From NCBI RefSeq assembly GCF_003437535.1, contig NZ_QSQT01000022.1:1-64000 (forward strand): a stretch of DNA of 64,000 nucleotides. The letters are read 5' to 3'. Source of the DNA: Phocaeicola plebeius. Lineage in GTDB: Bacteria > Bacteroidota > Bacteroidia > Bacteroidales > Bacteroidaceae. A model generated the notes under the pieces. The model saw nothing but the letters and a program-made list of their open reading frames with translations. It made no database searches and had not been told where the DNA came from. A program made the position numbers and the translations under genes. Positions 32,230-41,818 of the stretch are shown here, one piece after another (the stretch's first letter is position 1; each line of letters begins with the position of its first letter).

Positions 32230-33561
32230 TTATAGGTTTCTTACACACTCTTTAAACTGGTCGCCTCGGTCCTCATAACTTTTAAACAGGTCAAAGCTTG
32301 CGCAGCACGGACTCAGCAACACGGTTTCTCCTTTTTTTGCCATGTTGTAGGCTGCGTTTACGGCATCAGGCATGCTTTGTGCGTCTACAATCGGAAGACC
32401 AAAGTTGCCGAAAAAGTCGTGCAGCTTTTCGTTATGGAGTCCCAAGAATATCAGTCCGCTACATTTCTCTTTTACAAGGTCGGCAATCTCATTGTAGTCA
32501 TTTCCTTTGTCTTTTCCTCCCAAAATCAAAACTGTTTTGGTTTTCATGCTTTGAAGTGCATACCAGCAAGAGTTGACGTTCGTAGCTTTTGAGTCGTTGA
32601 TATAATCCACTCCTTTTACGCGTGCTACCTTTTCCAGTCTGTGCTCTACGCCTTTGAAGTCATTCAGTGCTTCGCGGATGCATTCTTTGCGAATACCTGC
32701 AATGTTAGCAGAAATACCGGCAGCCATGGAGTTGAAGAGGTTGTGAGTTCCAGTCAAAGCTAATTCTTCCTGTTCCATGTTGAATGCGATAGGACGGGTG
32801 AAGTACACCTTGTTTTCTTCGGTAAAGGCGGCGACTCCCTCTTCGTTCTTTTCAGCGAATGGGAAGTATTGTCCGTGAATACCATATTTATGAAGTTCCT
32901 TCTGTATGATGGGGTCGTCGTTCCAGAAAATGAAGGCATCATCATCCGTTTGGTTCTGGATAATACGGAATTTGGCATCTACGTAATTCTGCATTTCGAA
33001 TCCGTAACGGTCCAGATGGTCTGGAGTGATGTTCATCAGCACGGCGATATTGGCATGGAACTTATACATGTTGTCGAGCTGGAAGCTGCTGAGTTCAATG
33101 ACATAATAGTCATAATTACATTCAGCCACCTGATAAGCCAGACTTTGCCCGATATTGCCTGCCAGTCCCACATTCAGGCCTGCTTTCTTGAAGATGTGAT
33201 AAATCAGTGAGGTTGTAGTCGTTTTACCATTGCTGCCTGTGATACAAATCATTTTGGCATTGGTATATCGGCCTGCAAATTCAATCTCCGAAATGATGGG
33301 AGTACCCTGATTCTTTAATTTCAGAATGATAGGAGCATCATTGGGAATTCCCGGGCTTTTAATCACTTCATCCGCATTCAGAATCAACTCTTCTGTGTGT
33401 TTACCTTCTTCCCATTGAATACCTCTTTCGTTCAACATTGCTTTGTACTTGTCCTTGATGAGGGACATGTCTGATACAAATGTGTCAAATCCTTTTTTCT
33501 GTGCCAGGACAGCGGCACCAGCTCCGCTTTCTCCTGCTCCTAAGATGACAATTCTTGCCAT
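32230..33561 (-). CDS. murD: UDP-MurNAc-L-alanine:D-glutamate ligase
   Basis: A 443-residue Mur ligase. The amino end MARIVILGAGESGAGAA forms the nucleotide-sugar domain, and the ATP loop is TGSNGKTTTTSLIY near residue 111. The segment NINTPDHLDRY-like (written NITPDHLDRYG here) and the carboxyl LLSPCCASFDLFKSYEDRG are MurD hallmarks. It starts 4 bp after the mraY stop. Confidence 0.96.
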   Translation of the reverse strand: MARIVILGAGESGAGAAVLAQKKGFDTFVSDMSLIKDKYKAMLNERGIQWEEGKHTEELILNADEVIKSPGIPNDAPIILKLKNQGTPIISEIEFAGRYTNAKMICITGSNGKTTTTSLIYHIFKKAGLNVGLAGNIGQSLAYQVAECNYDYYVIELSSFQLDNMYKFHANIAVLMNITPDHLDRYGFEMQNYVDAKFRIIQNQTDDDAFIFWNDDPIIQKELHKYGIHGQYFPFAEKNEEGVAAFTEENKVYFTRPIAFNMEQEELALTGTHNLFNSMAAGISANIAGIRKECIREALNDFKGVEHRLEKVARVKGVDYINDSKATNVNSCWYALQSMKTKTVLILGGKDKGNDYNEIADLVKEKCSGLIFLGLHNEKLHDFFGNFGLPIVDAQSMPDAVNAAYNMAKKGETVLLSPCCASFDLFKSYEDRGDQFKECVRNL

Positions 33562-33565
33562 TGCT

Positions 33566-34834
33566 TTATCTGATTTTAAGTGTGATTATCGTAATTGCTG
33601 CTAATACAATGGTTACAATCCAGAAGCGGACTGTAATCTTGGACTCATGGAATACGCTGTGAGGGCGTGTGATCAAATAAGTACAGTTCGGGTCGAGCTG
33701 TGCCAGTGTCGTACGGAAATGGTCGTGAATCGGTGAACGCTTGAATATGCGCTGTTTGACTCCTTTTTTCTTACCGCGCTGGAAATACTTTACCTGAAGA
33801 ATAACCGACAGGTTCTCGACCAGAAATACTCCACATAGAATAGGAATTAATAACTCCTTGTGTATGATGATGGCAAATACGGCGATAAGTCCTCCAATAG
33901 TAAGACTTCCCGTATCGCCCATGAATACTTGTGCAGGGAAGGCATTGTACCATAAGAAACCAACCAGTGCTCCAATGAAGGCACAGATAAAGATTACCAG
34001 TTCCTCACTTCCTGGAATATACATGATATTCAGGTATTCTGCATATTCTATGTGACTGGATACGTAGGCCAATATTCCTAAGGTAACTCCAATAATGGCC
34101 GAGTTCCCGGCTGCCATTCCATCCATACCATCGTTCAGGTTGGCTCCGTTGGAAACGGCTGTGACCACAAAAATAGTGATGAATACAAAGACAATCCATC
34201 CGGCATCCTGTGCATGCTCTCCTAAGAATCCTACAAAATCAGCATAATCCAAGTTGTTGTTCTTGAAGAAGGGGATTGTTGTCTTGGTTGATTTCTCATC
34301 CACAGGTTTATGGACCACGTCAACTACACGACCGTTTTGTTGGATTTCAATGTTCTCTCGTATTACTACATCCGGACTCAGGTACAGAGCCAGGCCGACA
34401 ATCAGTCCGAGACCTACCTGGCCGATGATTTTAAATTTGCCATGAAGTCCTTCCTTGTCTTTCCGAAAAACCTTGATATAGTCATCCAAAAAGCCTAAAG
34501 TTCCGAGCCATAGGGTGGTAACCAGCATCAATATCATATAGATGTTATGCAATTTACCTAATAACAGGCAAGGAATCAGAATGGCTACGATGATAATGAT
34601 ACCTCCCATTGTCGGGACACCAACCTTATTGACGTTAAAAGGGTCAATAGACGCATCTCGCTGCGTCTCTGTAATCTGCTTCTTTTTGAGCAGGTTAATG
34701 AAATATTCTCCAAAGATGGCAGAAATCAACAAGGAGAGGATGACAGCCATTAATGAACGGAACGATACGTATCCGAACATTCGTGCTCCCGGAAAATTGA
34801 ATTGCTCTAAATATTGAAATAAATAATATAACAT
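33566..34834 (-). CDS. mraY: phospho-MurNAc-pentapeptide transferase (MraY)
   Basis: A 422-residue integral membrane enzyme that makes lipid I. The catalytic segments are NLNDGMDGMAAG and MGDTGSLTIGG, with the histidine-rich loop RSPIHDHFR near the end. It is longer than the 360-residue E. coli enzyme because of an extracytoplasmic insert at about residues 160-200 (around VVDVVHKPVDEK), which I recall as common in Bacteroidetes. It lies 17 bp after murE. Confidence 0.96.
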   Translation of the reverse strand: MLYYLFQYLEQFNFPGARMFGYVSFRSLMAVILSLLISAIFGEYFINLLKKKQITETQRDASIDPFNVNKVGVPTMGGIIIIVAILIPCLLLGKLHNIYMILMLVTTLWLGTLGFLDDYIKVFRKDKEGLHGKFKIIGQVGLGLIVGLALYLSPDVVIRENIEIQQNGRVVDVVHKPVDEKSTKTTIPFFKNNNLDYADFVGFLGEHAQDAGWIVFVFITIFVVTAVSNGANLNDGMDGMAAGNSAIIGVTLGILAYVSSHIEYAEYLNIMYIPGSEELVIFICAFIGALVGFLWYNAFPAQVFMGDTGSLTIGGLIAVFAIIIHKELLIPILCGVFLVENLSVILQVKYFQRGKKKGVKQRIFKRSPIHDHFRTTLAQLDPNCTYLITRPHSVFHESKITVRFWIVTIVLAAITIITLKIR

Positions 34835-34851
34835 TGTCTTGTCTCTGTTTT

Positions 34852-36309
34852 TTAAAGTTCTCCTTTGAATATTTCCTCCAATACCTCTTTGTCGTCAAAA
34901 TGTGATTTGACACCCTTTACATCCTGATAAGTTTCGTGTCCTTTTCCGGCAATCAGGATGACATCTTGCGGTTGGGCCAACATACATGCGGTACGGATAG
35001 CTTCTTTGCGGTCGACAATGCTGATAACTTTTTTCATGTCGTCCTTGCTAAGTCCCGCTAACATGTCATTGATGATGTCTTGCGGCTCCTCGAAGCGTGG
35101 ATTATCAGAAGTGATAATTACTTTGTCACTTCTTTGAGCAGATTCTTTTGCCATTAAAGGACGTTTCCCTTTGTCACGATTTCCTCCCGCACCTACTACT
35201 GTAATGACTTGTCCTCTTCCTCTTAACACTTCATGAATGGCTTCCAATACGTTTACTAAAGCATCGGGTGTATGTGCATAGTCAACGATGGCTGTATAGC
35301 CTTTGGGAGAACGTTTGGCATCGAAGCGTCCGGAAACAGGGCGAAGCATACTCAGTTTTACCAATATATCTTCCGGGCGTTTCCCTAACAGGCAAGCTGC
35401 TCCATATACAGCCAGCAGGTTGGATGCATTGAAGCGTCCGATAAATTGCACGTTAACTTCGCGGTTATTAATGTCAAGCAACATTCCGTCAAAACTGTCT
35501 TCCAGTACTTTGCCTTTGAAGTCACAAAGAGAATGTAATGAATAGGCAGCCACTTTGGCTTTGGTGTTTTGCGTCATGACCGTACCGTTCTTGTCATCTA
35601 GGTTAGTCAGTGCAAAAGCTTGTTTCGGAAGATTGTCAAAGAATGCTTTCTTTGCTTTCAGATAATTTTCAAATGTCTTGTGGTAATCCAGGTGATCACG
35701 GGTAATGTTCGTGAAAATGCCACCGGCAAAAGTCAGACCACTGATACGTTTCTGTACAACAGAATGTGAACTGACTTCCATGAATACATATTTGCATCCT
35801 TCATCAGCCATACGTCCCAGCAACTGATTCAGTGTAATCGGGTCTGGAGTAGTATGGTCAGTAGGGATGGCCTCTCCGTCAATGTAATTGCACACTGTAG
35901 AGATTAATCCGGCCTTATATCCAAACAAGCGGAACATATTATATAATAAGGTAGCGATGGTCGTTTTTCCGTTAGTACCAGTTACTCCTACTAATTCCAG
36001 TTTGGAAGTCGGGTCTCCATAGAATGTAGTAGCAAGTTTGCCAACAGCTTCTTCTGTGTCTGACAATTGTACATAAGTCACATTAGATTCTATGTGTACA
36101 GGCAGTTGTTCACAAACAATTACTGTGGCTCCATTCTCAATGGCTTTGGAAATATAGTTATGTCCGTCAGCTTGCGTTCCTTTTACGGCTACAAACATGA
36201 ATCCGTTTTTCACCATGCGAGAATCCATGTGAATACCATTTACCTCCAGGTTGGTATCTCCTATGATTTGCTGTGCGTTGACAGCTTTTAGCATATTCTC
36301 AAGTTTCAT
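34852..36309 (-). CDS. murE: UDP-MurNAc-tripeptide synthetase MurE (meso-DAP type)
   Basis: A 485-residue Mur ligase that adds the third residue of the stem peptide. The ATP loop is [15 protein letters not shown] near residue 110. The specificity motif DNPR (in [13 protein letters not shown]) marks enzymes that add meso-diaminopimelate rather than lysine. It is 6 bp from ftsI and 17 bp from mraY, in a tightly packed transcript. Confidence 0.96.
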   Translation of the reverse strand: MKLENMLKAVNAQQIIGDTNLEVNGIHMDSRMVKNGFMFVAVKGTQADGHNYISKAIENGATVIVCEQLPVHIESNVTYVQLSDTEEAVGKLATTFYGDPTSKLELVGVTGTNGKTTIATLLYNMFRLFGYKAGLISTVCNYIDGEAIPTDHTTPDPITLNQLLGRMADEGCKYVFMEVSSHSVVQKRISGLTFAGGIFTNITRDHLDYHKTFENYLKAKKAFFDNLPKQAFALTNLDDKNGTVMTQNTKAKVAAYSLHSLCDFKGKVLEDSFDGMLLDINNREVNVQFIGRFNASNLLAVYGAACLLGKRPEDILVKLSMLRPVSGRFDAKRSPKGYTAIVDYAHTPDALVNVLEAIHEVLRGRGQVITVVGAGGNRDKGKRPLMAKESAQRSDKVIITSDNPRFEEPQDIINDMLAGLSKDDMKKVISIVDRKEAIRTACMLAQPQDVILIAGKGHETYQDVKGVKSHFDDKEVLEEIFKGEL

Positions 36310-36315
36310 TGCTTT

Positions 36316-38439
36316 CTAGTTTAATGTTAATGTTATTGTTTGTCCTTTATGTAAATAAGAGCCTGCATTCAGGCTTTGTCTGATTACCTTTCCTGTACCA
36401 GATAAGCGTACACGGAGTCCTTTGCTTTCCAATAAATAGACTGCGTCCTTTGCTCCCATACCTCTTACGTTAGGTACTAAATTCTTTTCCGTATTTGTTC
36501 GCTTCAGTTCTGCATAAGTCGTTGTGCAGTTCGCTTTGCCCCAGATAGGAGTACTGCTTTTCGGTATGCTTGAACTATTACTCTGAATATTCAGATTCTG
36601 TAATACATAAGATGCTTCGCGCAAGTCTCCATTCTTTACTTCAGGAATAATAATTGAAGTTGAGTCTTTTGCTGAGGCTAAATCCTGATACAGATGCTTA
36701 GCATAAATACGTTCAGCAATCCGGCTGAATACGCTACCAGCTTGCAAACCTCCTGATGCAGGACCATGCGGTATCTGAATGGATACCATACAACTGTATT
36801 TAGGCGCTTCAGATGGGAAATAGCCGCAGAAGCTGACTAAGTAACTTACTCCTCCAGCTTTGTATCCAGCTTTCCCTTGAGAAACCTGGGCGGTACCTGT
36901 TTTTCCGGATACACTAAACTGCTTACTTCCGGCAGGCTTGGCCAGTCCTTGAGAAACCACCTTTCGTAGAATCCCTTGAATCATGGTCAGAGTAGTGTCC
37001 GAACAGATTTTAGGATTTACAATCTCTGTCGGGAATTCTTGTATGATTTCTCCATCTTTTGCGATAGCCTTTACAAACTTAGGCTTGACCATGACTCCGT
37101 TATTGGCTATGGCATTGTAAAAATTCAGCATATAGATAGGAGGAATCATCGTTTCGTATCCGATACTCATCCAAGGCAAAGAGGTCTTGGCGAAGTATCG
37201 TTCTTTAGGCCCCAATATACGAGGACTTGCTTCTCCTACGAAACCTAAATTTAAAGGTTTGTCAATGCTCATGCGTTTCAGCCCATCTATAAATTTCTGT
37301 GGATTGTCTCCGTAAAATTTGTCAATGATGCTTGACACGCCGACATTGGATGACACTTCCATGATTCTGGTTACATCTATTTTTCCATATCCGCCTTTAT
37401 ACCAGTTCCAGTCCTTCATGTTGCTTCCGTGCATATTGACCACACCATTGCCCGTGTCTACCATGTAGTCAGGGGTGATAAATTTATCTTCCAGTGCGAC
37501 CATGATTGAAGCCGTCTTGAAGGTAGAACCCGGTTCCATCAAGTTACTTACGGCGATATTTCGCATTTCATAATAGTTCCCGTCACCTGCTCGGGTCATG
37601 TTTACGTTAGCTTTTACTTCTCCAGTTGCTACATCCATGACAATGGCTACACCAAATACCGCTTCAAGATTCTTTAGCTGGTCTACAAGAGCCTTTTCGG
37701 CAATATCCTGCATGTCGACGTCTATTGTGGTAATTATATCACAACCGTCTACGGCAGGTTTGTCGATGATGTTCAGATATTTGTTCATGACTTTCTGACG
37801 GTGAGTAATACCATCCTGTCCTTTCAAGATAGAATCGTACGTCAACTCTATTCCGTTCTTTGCTCCCAATGTTACATCCGGATACATATCGCCTAACGTA
37901 CGTGCCGCCAATGAACCGAATGGCTTTTTGCGCTGGTTGAAAGCCAGTTCATGAAATCCTCCTTTAAATTTACTTAAGTTGAATACGGGCAATTTCTTGG
38001 CTTCTTTGTATTCAATGTAAGAAATACGTCGTGGATAGAGAAGATAGTTCCGGCTCTTCTGCCGTCTGCCTTTCAAGATGTGCTGGCGAAATTCCTTTGC
38101 ACTTTTATCAGGAAAGATTTGATGAAGCCCTTCGCATATTTCCGTCAGGTGGTTCATCAGCATGGTGTCTTTTGTTTCTCCACCTGCCTTGAAATCCATG
38201 TAAATCTTATACTCCGGCAGACTGCTGGCCATCAGTTTCCCATCTGCAGAAATGATATTGCCTCTGGTGGGATGGACAATGACATTCTCTTTGATGAAAC
38301 GGTCGGCCACATCCTTCCAGTATTGTCGCTCTGCAAACATGATAATTGCTGCTTTTGCAATAATTGCAATAGCCAGCAATGCCATGATGAACATAATGAG
38401 CGTATATCGTAATATGATATTTTTTTGTCCTGGTACCAT
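36316..38439 (-). CDS. ftsI: septal transpeptidase FtsI (PBP3) with PASTA domain
   Basis: A class B penicillin-binding protein of about 707 residues that cross-links septal peptidoglycan. One signal-anchor helix (residues 12-35) precedes the PBP dimerisation domain and the transpeptidase domain. Active-site motifs are STFK (Ser305), SSN (363-365) and KTGT (about 513). After the transpeptidase comes a degenerate PASTA-like stretch (IPEVKNGDLREASYVLQ) and a clear carboxyl PASTA domain (about 652-707, VPNVRGMGAKDAVYLLE). Such PASTA tails are more familiar from Gram-positive PBPs. It lies 1 bp after the ftsL-like gene. Confidence 0.96.
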   Translation of the reverse strand: MVPGQKNIILRYTLIMFIMALLAIAIIAKAAIIMFAERQYWKDVADRFIKENVIVHPTRGNIISADGKLMASSLPEYKIYMDFKAGGETKDTMLMNHLTEICEGLHQIFPDKSAKEFRQHILKGRRQKSRNYLLYPRRISYIEYKEAKKLPVFNLSKFKGGFHELAFNQRKKPFGSLAARTLGDMYPDVTLGAKNGIELTYDSILKGQDGITHRQKVMNKYLNIIDKPAVDGCDIITTIDVDMQDIAEKALVDQLKNLEAVFGVAIVMDVATGEVKANVNMTRAGDGNYYEMRNIAVSNLMEPGSTFKTASIMVALEDKFITPDYMVDTGNGVVNMHGSNMKDWNWYKGGYGKIDVTRIMEVSSNVGVSSIIDKFYGDNPQKFIDGLKRMSIDKPLNLGFVGEASPRILGPKERYFAKTSLPWMSIGYETMIPPIYMLNFYNAIANNGVMVKPKFVKAIAKDGEIIQEFPTEIVNPKICSDTTLTMIQGILRKVVSQGLAKPAGSKQFSVSGKTGTAQVSQGKAGYKAGGVSYLVSFCGYFPSEAPKYSCMVSIQIPHGPASGGLQAGSVFSRIAERIYAKHLYQDLASAKDSTSIIIPEVKNGDLREASYVLQNLNIQSNSSSIPKSSTPIWGKANCTTTYAELKRTNTEKNLVPNVRGMGAKDAVYLLESKGLRVRLSGTGKVIRQSLNAGSYLHKGQTITLTLN

Positions 38440-38440
38440 T

Positions 38441-38788
38441 TTAATCCTTGTTTTTTATTAGATAGGGTGGTGTGGAAGCTGTTTCCAGTGGAGTCCCTTC
38501 TGCAGAAATATACTCTTCAATGCGCGACTGGCGGCTTTTCTCCGTCAGCTCAGAGGAAATAGTCAGTGCGTCATATTTGGTATCGATTAATTCCTTTTTC
38601 AAGCGGTCTATTTCAATCATTTCCTGCTGACTGGAATAGCGGTTGTCTATGTACAGGATGACAAGAATCATAATCAGTATGATTAAGTTAGCTTGTTTTC
38701 TCATCAGGTGTACCAGTACTTCCCCTCCTAATATGCTTCTCCAGGTAATATGTGGAGAATCTTGTGGTGTCATCTCTTGGTGTTCCAT
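38441..38788 (-). CDS. FtsL-like divisome protein
   Basis: A 115-residue bitopic protein. A single helix (ANLIILIMILVILYIDNRY, about 33-51) is followed by a predicted coiled coil (QQEMIEIDRLKKELIDTKYDALTISS). Size, topology and position between rsmH and ftsI match FtsL, which scaffolds FtsQ and FtsB. Sequence identity is weak, so the name rests on synteny. It starts 3 bp after the rsmH stop. Confidence 0.8.
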   Translation of the reverse strand: MEHQEMTPQDSPHITWRSILGGEVLVHLMRKQANLIILIMILVILYIDNRYSSQQEMIEIDRLKKELIDTKYDALTISSELTEKSRQSRIEEYISAEGTPLETASTPPYLIKNKD

Positions 38789-38791
38789 GTG

Positions 38792-39727
38792 TTACTTCTT
38801 TTCTGCGATTCTCAGTTTGGCGCTGCGTGAACGTGGGTTACGCTGTATTTCGTCCTCGCTGGGGATAATAACCTTGTTGTTGATTAACTTGAATGGAGTT
38901 TCTACGTTCCCGAAAAAGTCCTGTTTAGCCTTTCCTTCAATGTTACCCGTTTTCATGATGTTTTTCACCATGCGGTCTTCCAGTGAATGATAGGTTATGA
39001 CTACCAGTCGTCCTCCGGGCTTGAGAGCTTCCGTTGCAGCATAAAGCATTTCTTTCAGCGCTTCCATTTCTTGGTTTACTTCTATTCGAAGAGCCTGAAA
39101 AACTTTTGCTAATTCTTTCTTTTCTCTTTCTCTTCCGTAAAGTGGTTTTACAATCTCAATGAATTCCCCTATGGTCTCCACTGGCTTTTGTGCTCTGGCC
39201 TTTACAAGTGTGGCAGCCAGTTTACGACTGTTTTTCAACTCTCCGTAAAGATAAAACAGGTCAGCTAGCTTTTCCTCCTCATACGTATTGACAATATCGG
39301 CGGCAGTAATGCCTGCACGTTTGTTCATTCGCATGTCCAGTTTTCCGTCAAAGCGGAAAGAAAAACCGCGTTCAGAGTCATCAAAATGGTGAGATGAAAC
39401 ACCTAAATCGGCTAAGATGGCTTCTACTTCTTCCACTCCGTAATAGCGAAGGAAATTGTGCAGGTAGCGAAAATTACTTCTGACAAAAGTAAAACGTTTG
39501 TCGTTGATAATATTTCTTTCCGCATCGGCATCCTGGTCAAAGCTGAACAGCCGGCTCTTACTGTCCATGTTCCGTAATATTTCTCTGGAATGTCCTCCTC
39601 CTCCGAATGTGACGTCCACGTAAGTGCCTCCAGGTTGAAGATGCATGCCTTCAATACTCTCGTGTAATAGTACCGGTATATGATATGTAGACTCTGTTTT
39701 CTCCATGCGATTTTCTTGTAAATTCAC
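38792..39727 (-). CDS. rsmH: 16S rRNA m4C1402 methyltransferase RsmH (MraW)
   Basis: A 311-residue SAM methyltransferase that methylates N4 of C1402 in 16S rRNA. Motifs are YHIPVLLHESIEGM at the amino end, VDVTFGGGGHSREIL (SAM loop), ILADLGVSSHHFDD and RLVVITYHSLEDRMVK. The annotated start may be long; an in-frame Met at 39706 (MEKTESTYHIP) is a good alternative. It is the first dcw gene here. No mraZ precedes it. Confidence 0.95.
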   Translation of the reverse strand: MNLQENRMEKTESTYHIPVLLHESIEGMHLQPGGTYVDVTFGGGGHSREILRNMDSKSRLFSFDQDADAERNIINDKRFTFVRSNFRYLHNFLRYYGVEEVEAILADLGVSSHHFDDSERGFSFRFDGKLDMRMNKRAGITAADIVNTYEEEKLADLFYLYGELKNSRKLAATLVKARAQKPVETIGEFIEIVKPLYGREREKKELAKVFQALRIEVNQEMEALKEMLYAATEALKPGGRLVVITYHSLEDRMVKNIMKTGNIEGKAKQDFFGNVETPFKLINNKVIIPSEDEIQRNPRSRSAKLRIAEKK

Positions 39728-39782
39728 CTTATTATATATTCAAGCGGTAAAATTAGAAATTTCCATAGAATCACGCATCATG

Positions 39783-39796
39783 TTTTCTATAGAAAA
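39783..39796. promoter_or_regulatory. palindrome in the divergent rsmH/glsA region
   Basis: TTTTCTATAGAAAA is a perfect 14-bp palindrome about 55 bp upstream of rsmH. A related half, CCATAGAA, lies about 20 bp nearer to rsmH. It could be an operator for the dcw promoter; this is only inferred from symmetry and place. Confidence 0.35.
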
Positions 39797-39945
39797 TTTG
39801 AATAAGTTATCAACAGGTTACTCTTTCTGTGCAAAACAAGGAAGAAACGTCAAAGATTTGTCTTAATGAAATTAGTTCTGCAATTTTTTTTGTCTGTATA
39901 AGTGTATTTTTTGTCATAAAATGAGTGTCTTTTCAAAAGATGAGT

Positions 39946-39953
39946 TACTTTTG
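39946..39953 (+). promoter_or_regulatory. -7 box of glsA
   Basis: TACTTTTG (fits TAnnTTTG) 20 bp before the ATG at 39973. It decides between that ATG and an upstream GTG. No clear -33 box. Confidence 0.55.
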
Positions 39954-39972
39954 CAAAGTAAACTTTTGTAGA

Positions 39973-40791
39973 ATGGGTGAAAATTCAATATTTTTAATTG
40001 ACATTGACAAAGTATTGAGAGACAAAGCAGGGAAAAAGGCTGACCGCATACCGCGTTTTTTAGTGTCATACTTAAAGCATATTGTGCATCAGGACGAAAT
40101 TAATGTGTTCCTGAAAAGTGTTGCCGACAAGACCGGTGTGGATTTTCTGGAGGCTTGCATGGAATTCCTTGACATTAAGCTGGAAGTGAAAGGGATAGAG
40201 AATCTTCCTTCCGATGGCTTATGCACGTTTGTGTCTAATCATCCTTTAGGAGGACAGGATGGTATCGCCTTAGGCTATATATTGGGCAAGCATTACAATG
40301 GTCGCATAAAATACCTTGTAAATGATTTGCTGATGAATCTTCATGGGTTAGCTCCATTGTGTATTCCTATTAATAAGACTGGGTCTCAGTCGCGCGATTT
40401 TCCTAAGATGGTAGAGGCTGGATTCCGCTCTGATTCTCATATTATTATGTTTCCGGCTGGCATCTGTTCCAGAAGGCAAAAAGGAGTGATAAAAGATTTA
40501 GCCTGGAAGAAAACCTTTATCTCTAAAAGTGTGGAAACACAACGGAATGTCATCCCGGTGCATTTCGAAGGAAGAAATTCTGATTTTTTCTACAATCTGG
40601 CCAATCTGTGTAAATTTTTAGGGATTAAGTTTAATATAGCCATGCTTTATTTGGCTGATGAAATGTTTAAAAACCGTCATAAGACCTTTAAGGTAACAAT
40701 TGGCAAACCGATTCCATGGCAGACGTTTGACAAATCACGTTCGGCAACGGAATGGGCGGACTATGTAAGAGAGTTAGTTTATAAACTGTGA
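39973..40791 (+). CDS. glsA: glycine lipid O-acyltransferase (GlsA, PlsC-like)
   Basis: A 272-residue PlsC-fold acyltransferase. Motif I appears as SNHPLGGQDG, with five residues between His and Asp instead of the usual four. The later FPAGICSRRQKG segment fits the PlsC motif III region. In Bacteroides thetaiotaomicron, the neighbouring glsB and glsA make N-acyl glycine and then O-acylated glycine lipids; the gene order and place beside the dcw cluster fit my memory of that locus. I start at ATG 39973, after the -7 box. The product would act at the inner membrane. Other lysophospholipid acyltransferase roles are possible. Confidence 0.82.
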   Translation: MGENSIFLIDIDKVLRDKAGKKADRIPRFLVSYLKHIVHQDEINVFLKSVADKTGVDFLEACMEFLDIKLEVKGIENLPSDGLCTFVSNHPLGGQDGIALGYILGKHYNGRIKYLVNDLLMNLHGLAPLCIPINKTGSQSRDFPKMVEAGFRSDSHIIMFPAGICSRRQKGVIKDLAWKKTFISKSVETQRNVIPVHFEGRNSDFFYNLANLCKFLGIKFNIAMLYLADEMFKNRHKTFKVTIGKPIPWQTFDKSRSATEWADYVRELVYKL

Positions 40792-40819
40792 AAAGAAAAT
40801 ACGATTTAATCATTGGATT

Positions 40820-41809
40820 ATGGAAGATATAATTGCTCCGATTGACAAGGAAGTTCTAAAATCGGAACTAACGGAAGACAAGCGCTTAAGATTTACGAAC
40901 AAGAGCAACAACGAGATTTACATTGTTACATGGAAGAATGCGCCTAATGTGTTGAAAGAAATTGGGCGTTTGCGTGAAATTGCATTCCGTGCCGCTGGAG
41001 GGGGAACCGGTAAGTCAATGGATCTTGATGAATATGACTTGATGGAAAATCCTTATCAACAATTGATTGTATGGGATCCTGAAGCCGAAGAAATCCTGGG
41101 TGGCTACCGTTATCTGTTAGGAGATGAAGTGGAATTTGATGCCGACGGCAAACCTTTGCTGGCAACAGCTCACATGTTCAATTTCTCCGAGAAATTCCTG
41201 AAAGACTATTTGCCTACCACGATAGAATTAGGACGCTCTTTCGTGACGCTTGAATACCAGTCTACTCGAGCAGGTTCAAAAGGACTGTTTGCCTTGGATA
41301 ATTTGTGGGATGGTCTGGGAGCGTTGACGGTTGTCATGCCGCAGGTAAAATATTTCTTTGGAAAGATGACCATGTATCCCAGCTATAACCGCTTCGGACG
41401 TGATATGATTCTTTATTTCCTGAAGAAACATTTCAATGATAAAGATAAGTTGATTACCCCGATGCAGCCTTTGCTGATTGAAACCGATGAAAAGGTACTT
41501 GAGAAGCTGTTCTGCTACGATACCTTTAAGGAAGATTATAAGGTGTTGAATACAGAGGTGCGCAAGTTGGGATATAACATTCCCCCTTTGGTGAATGCCT
41601 ATATGAGCTTGTCGCCGACCATGCGTATGTTCGGTACGGCGATTAATGATGGCTTTGGCGATGTGGAAGAAACCGGCATCTTGATTGCTGTGGATGAGAT
41701 TCTTGAAGAAAAGCGTGTGCGTCACATCGAATCTTATCTGCGTGAACATCCGGAGGCTCTGCAGATAACTTCTGGAGCCAATCCGGTGGTAAATAAAACG
41801 CAGAAATAA
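40820..41809 (+). CDS. glsB: glycine N-acyltransferase for glycine lipids (GlsB, hemolysin-like)
   Basis: A 329-residue protein of the hemolysin-like GNAT family related to OlsB, which transfers an acyl chain from acyl-ACP to an amine. Family features include LREIAFRAAGGGTGKSMDLDEYD and YQQLIVWDPEAEEILGGYRY. The segment TIELGRSFVTLEYQ is also typical. In Bacteroides this enzyme N-acylates glycine for glycine lipids. It follows glsA by 28 bp in one operon. Its stop is 9 bp from the convergent dgt stop, with no visible terminator between. Confidence 0.85.
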   Translation: MEDIIAPIDKEVLKSELTEDKRLRFTNKSNNEIYIVTWKNAPNVLKEIGRLREIAFRAAGGGTGKSMDLDEYDLMENPYQQLIVWDPEAEEILGGYRYLLGDEVEFDADGKPLLATAHMFNFSEKFLKDYLPTTIELGRSFVTLEYQSTRAGSKGLFALDNLWDGLGALTVVMPQVKYFFGKMTMYPSYNRFGRDMILYFLKKHFNDKDKLITPMQPLLIETDEKVLEKLFCYDTFKEDYKVLNTEVRKLGYNIPPLVNAYMSLSPTMRMFGTAINDGFGDVEETGILIAVDEILEEKRVRHIESYLREHPEALQITSGANPVVNKTQK

Positions 41810-41818
41810 TAATATTCT

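Noticed and set aside
39728..39972. Hidden or broken mraZ before rsmH
   Set aside because: The interval is only 245 bp, too short for a complete mraZ of about 150 codons, and no remnant was recognised.
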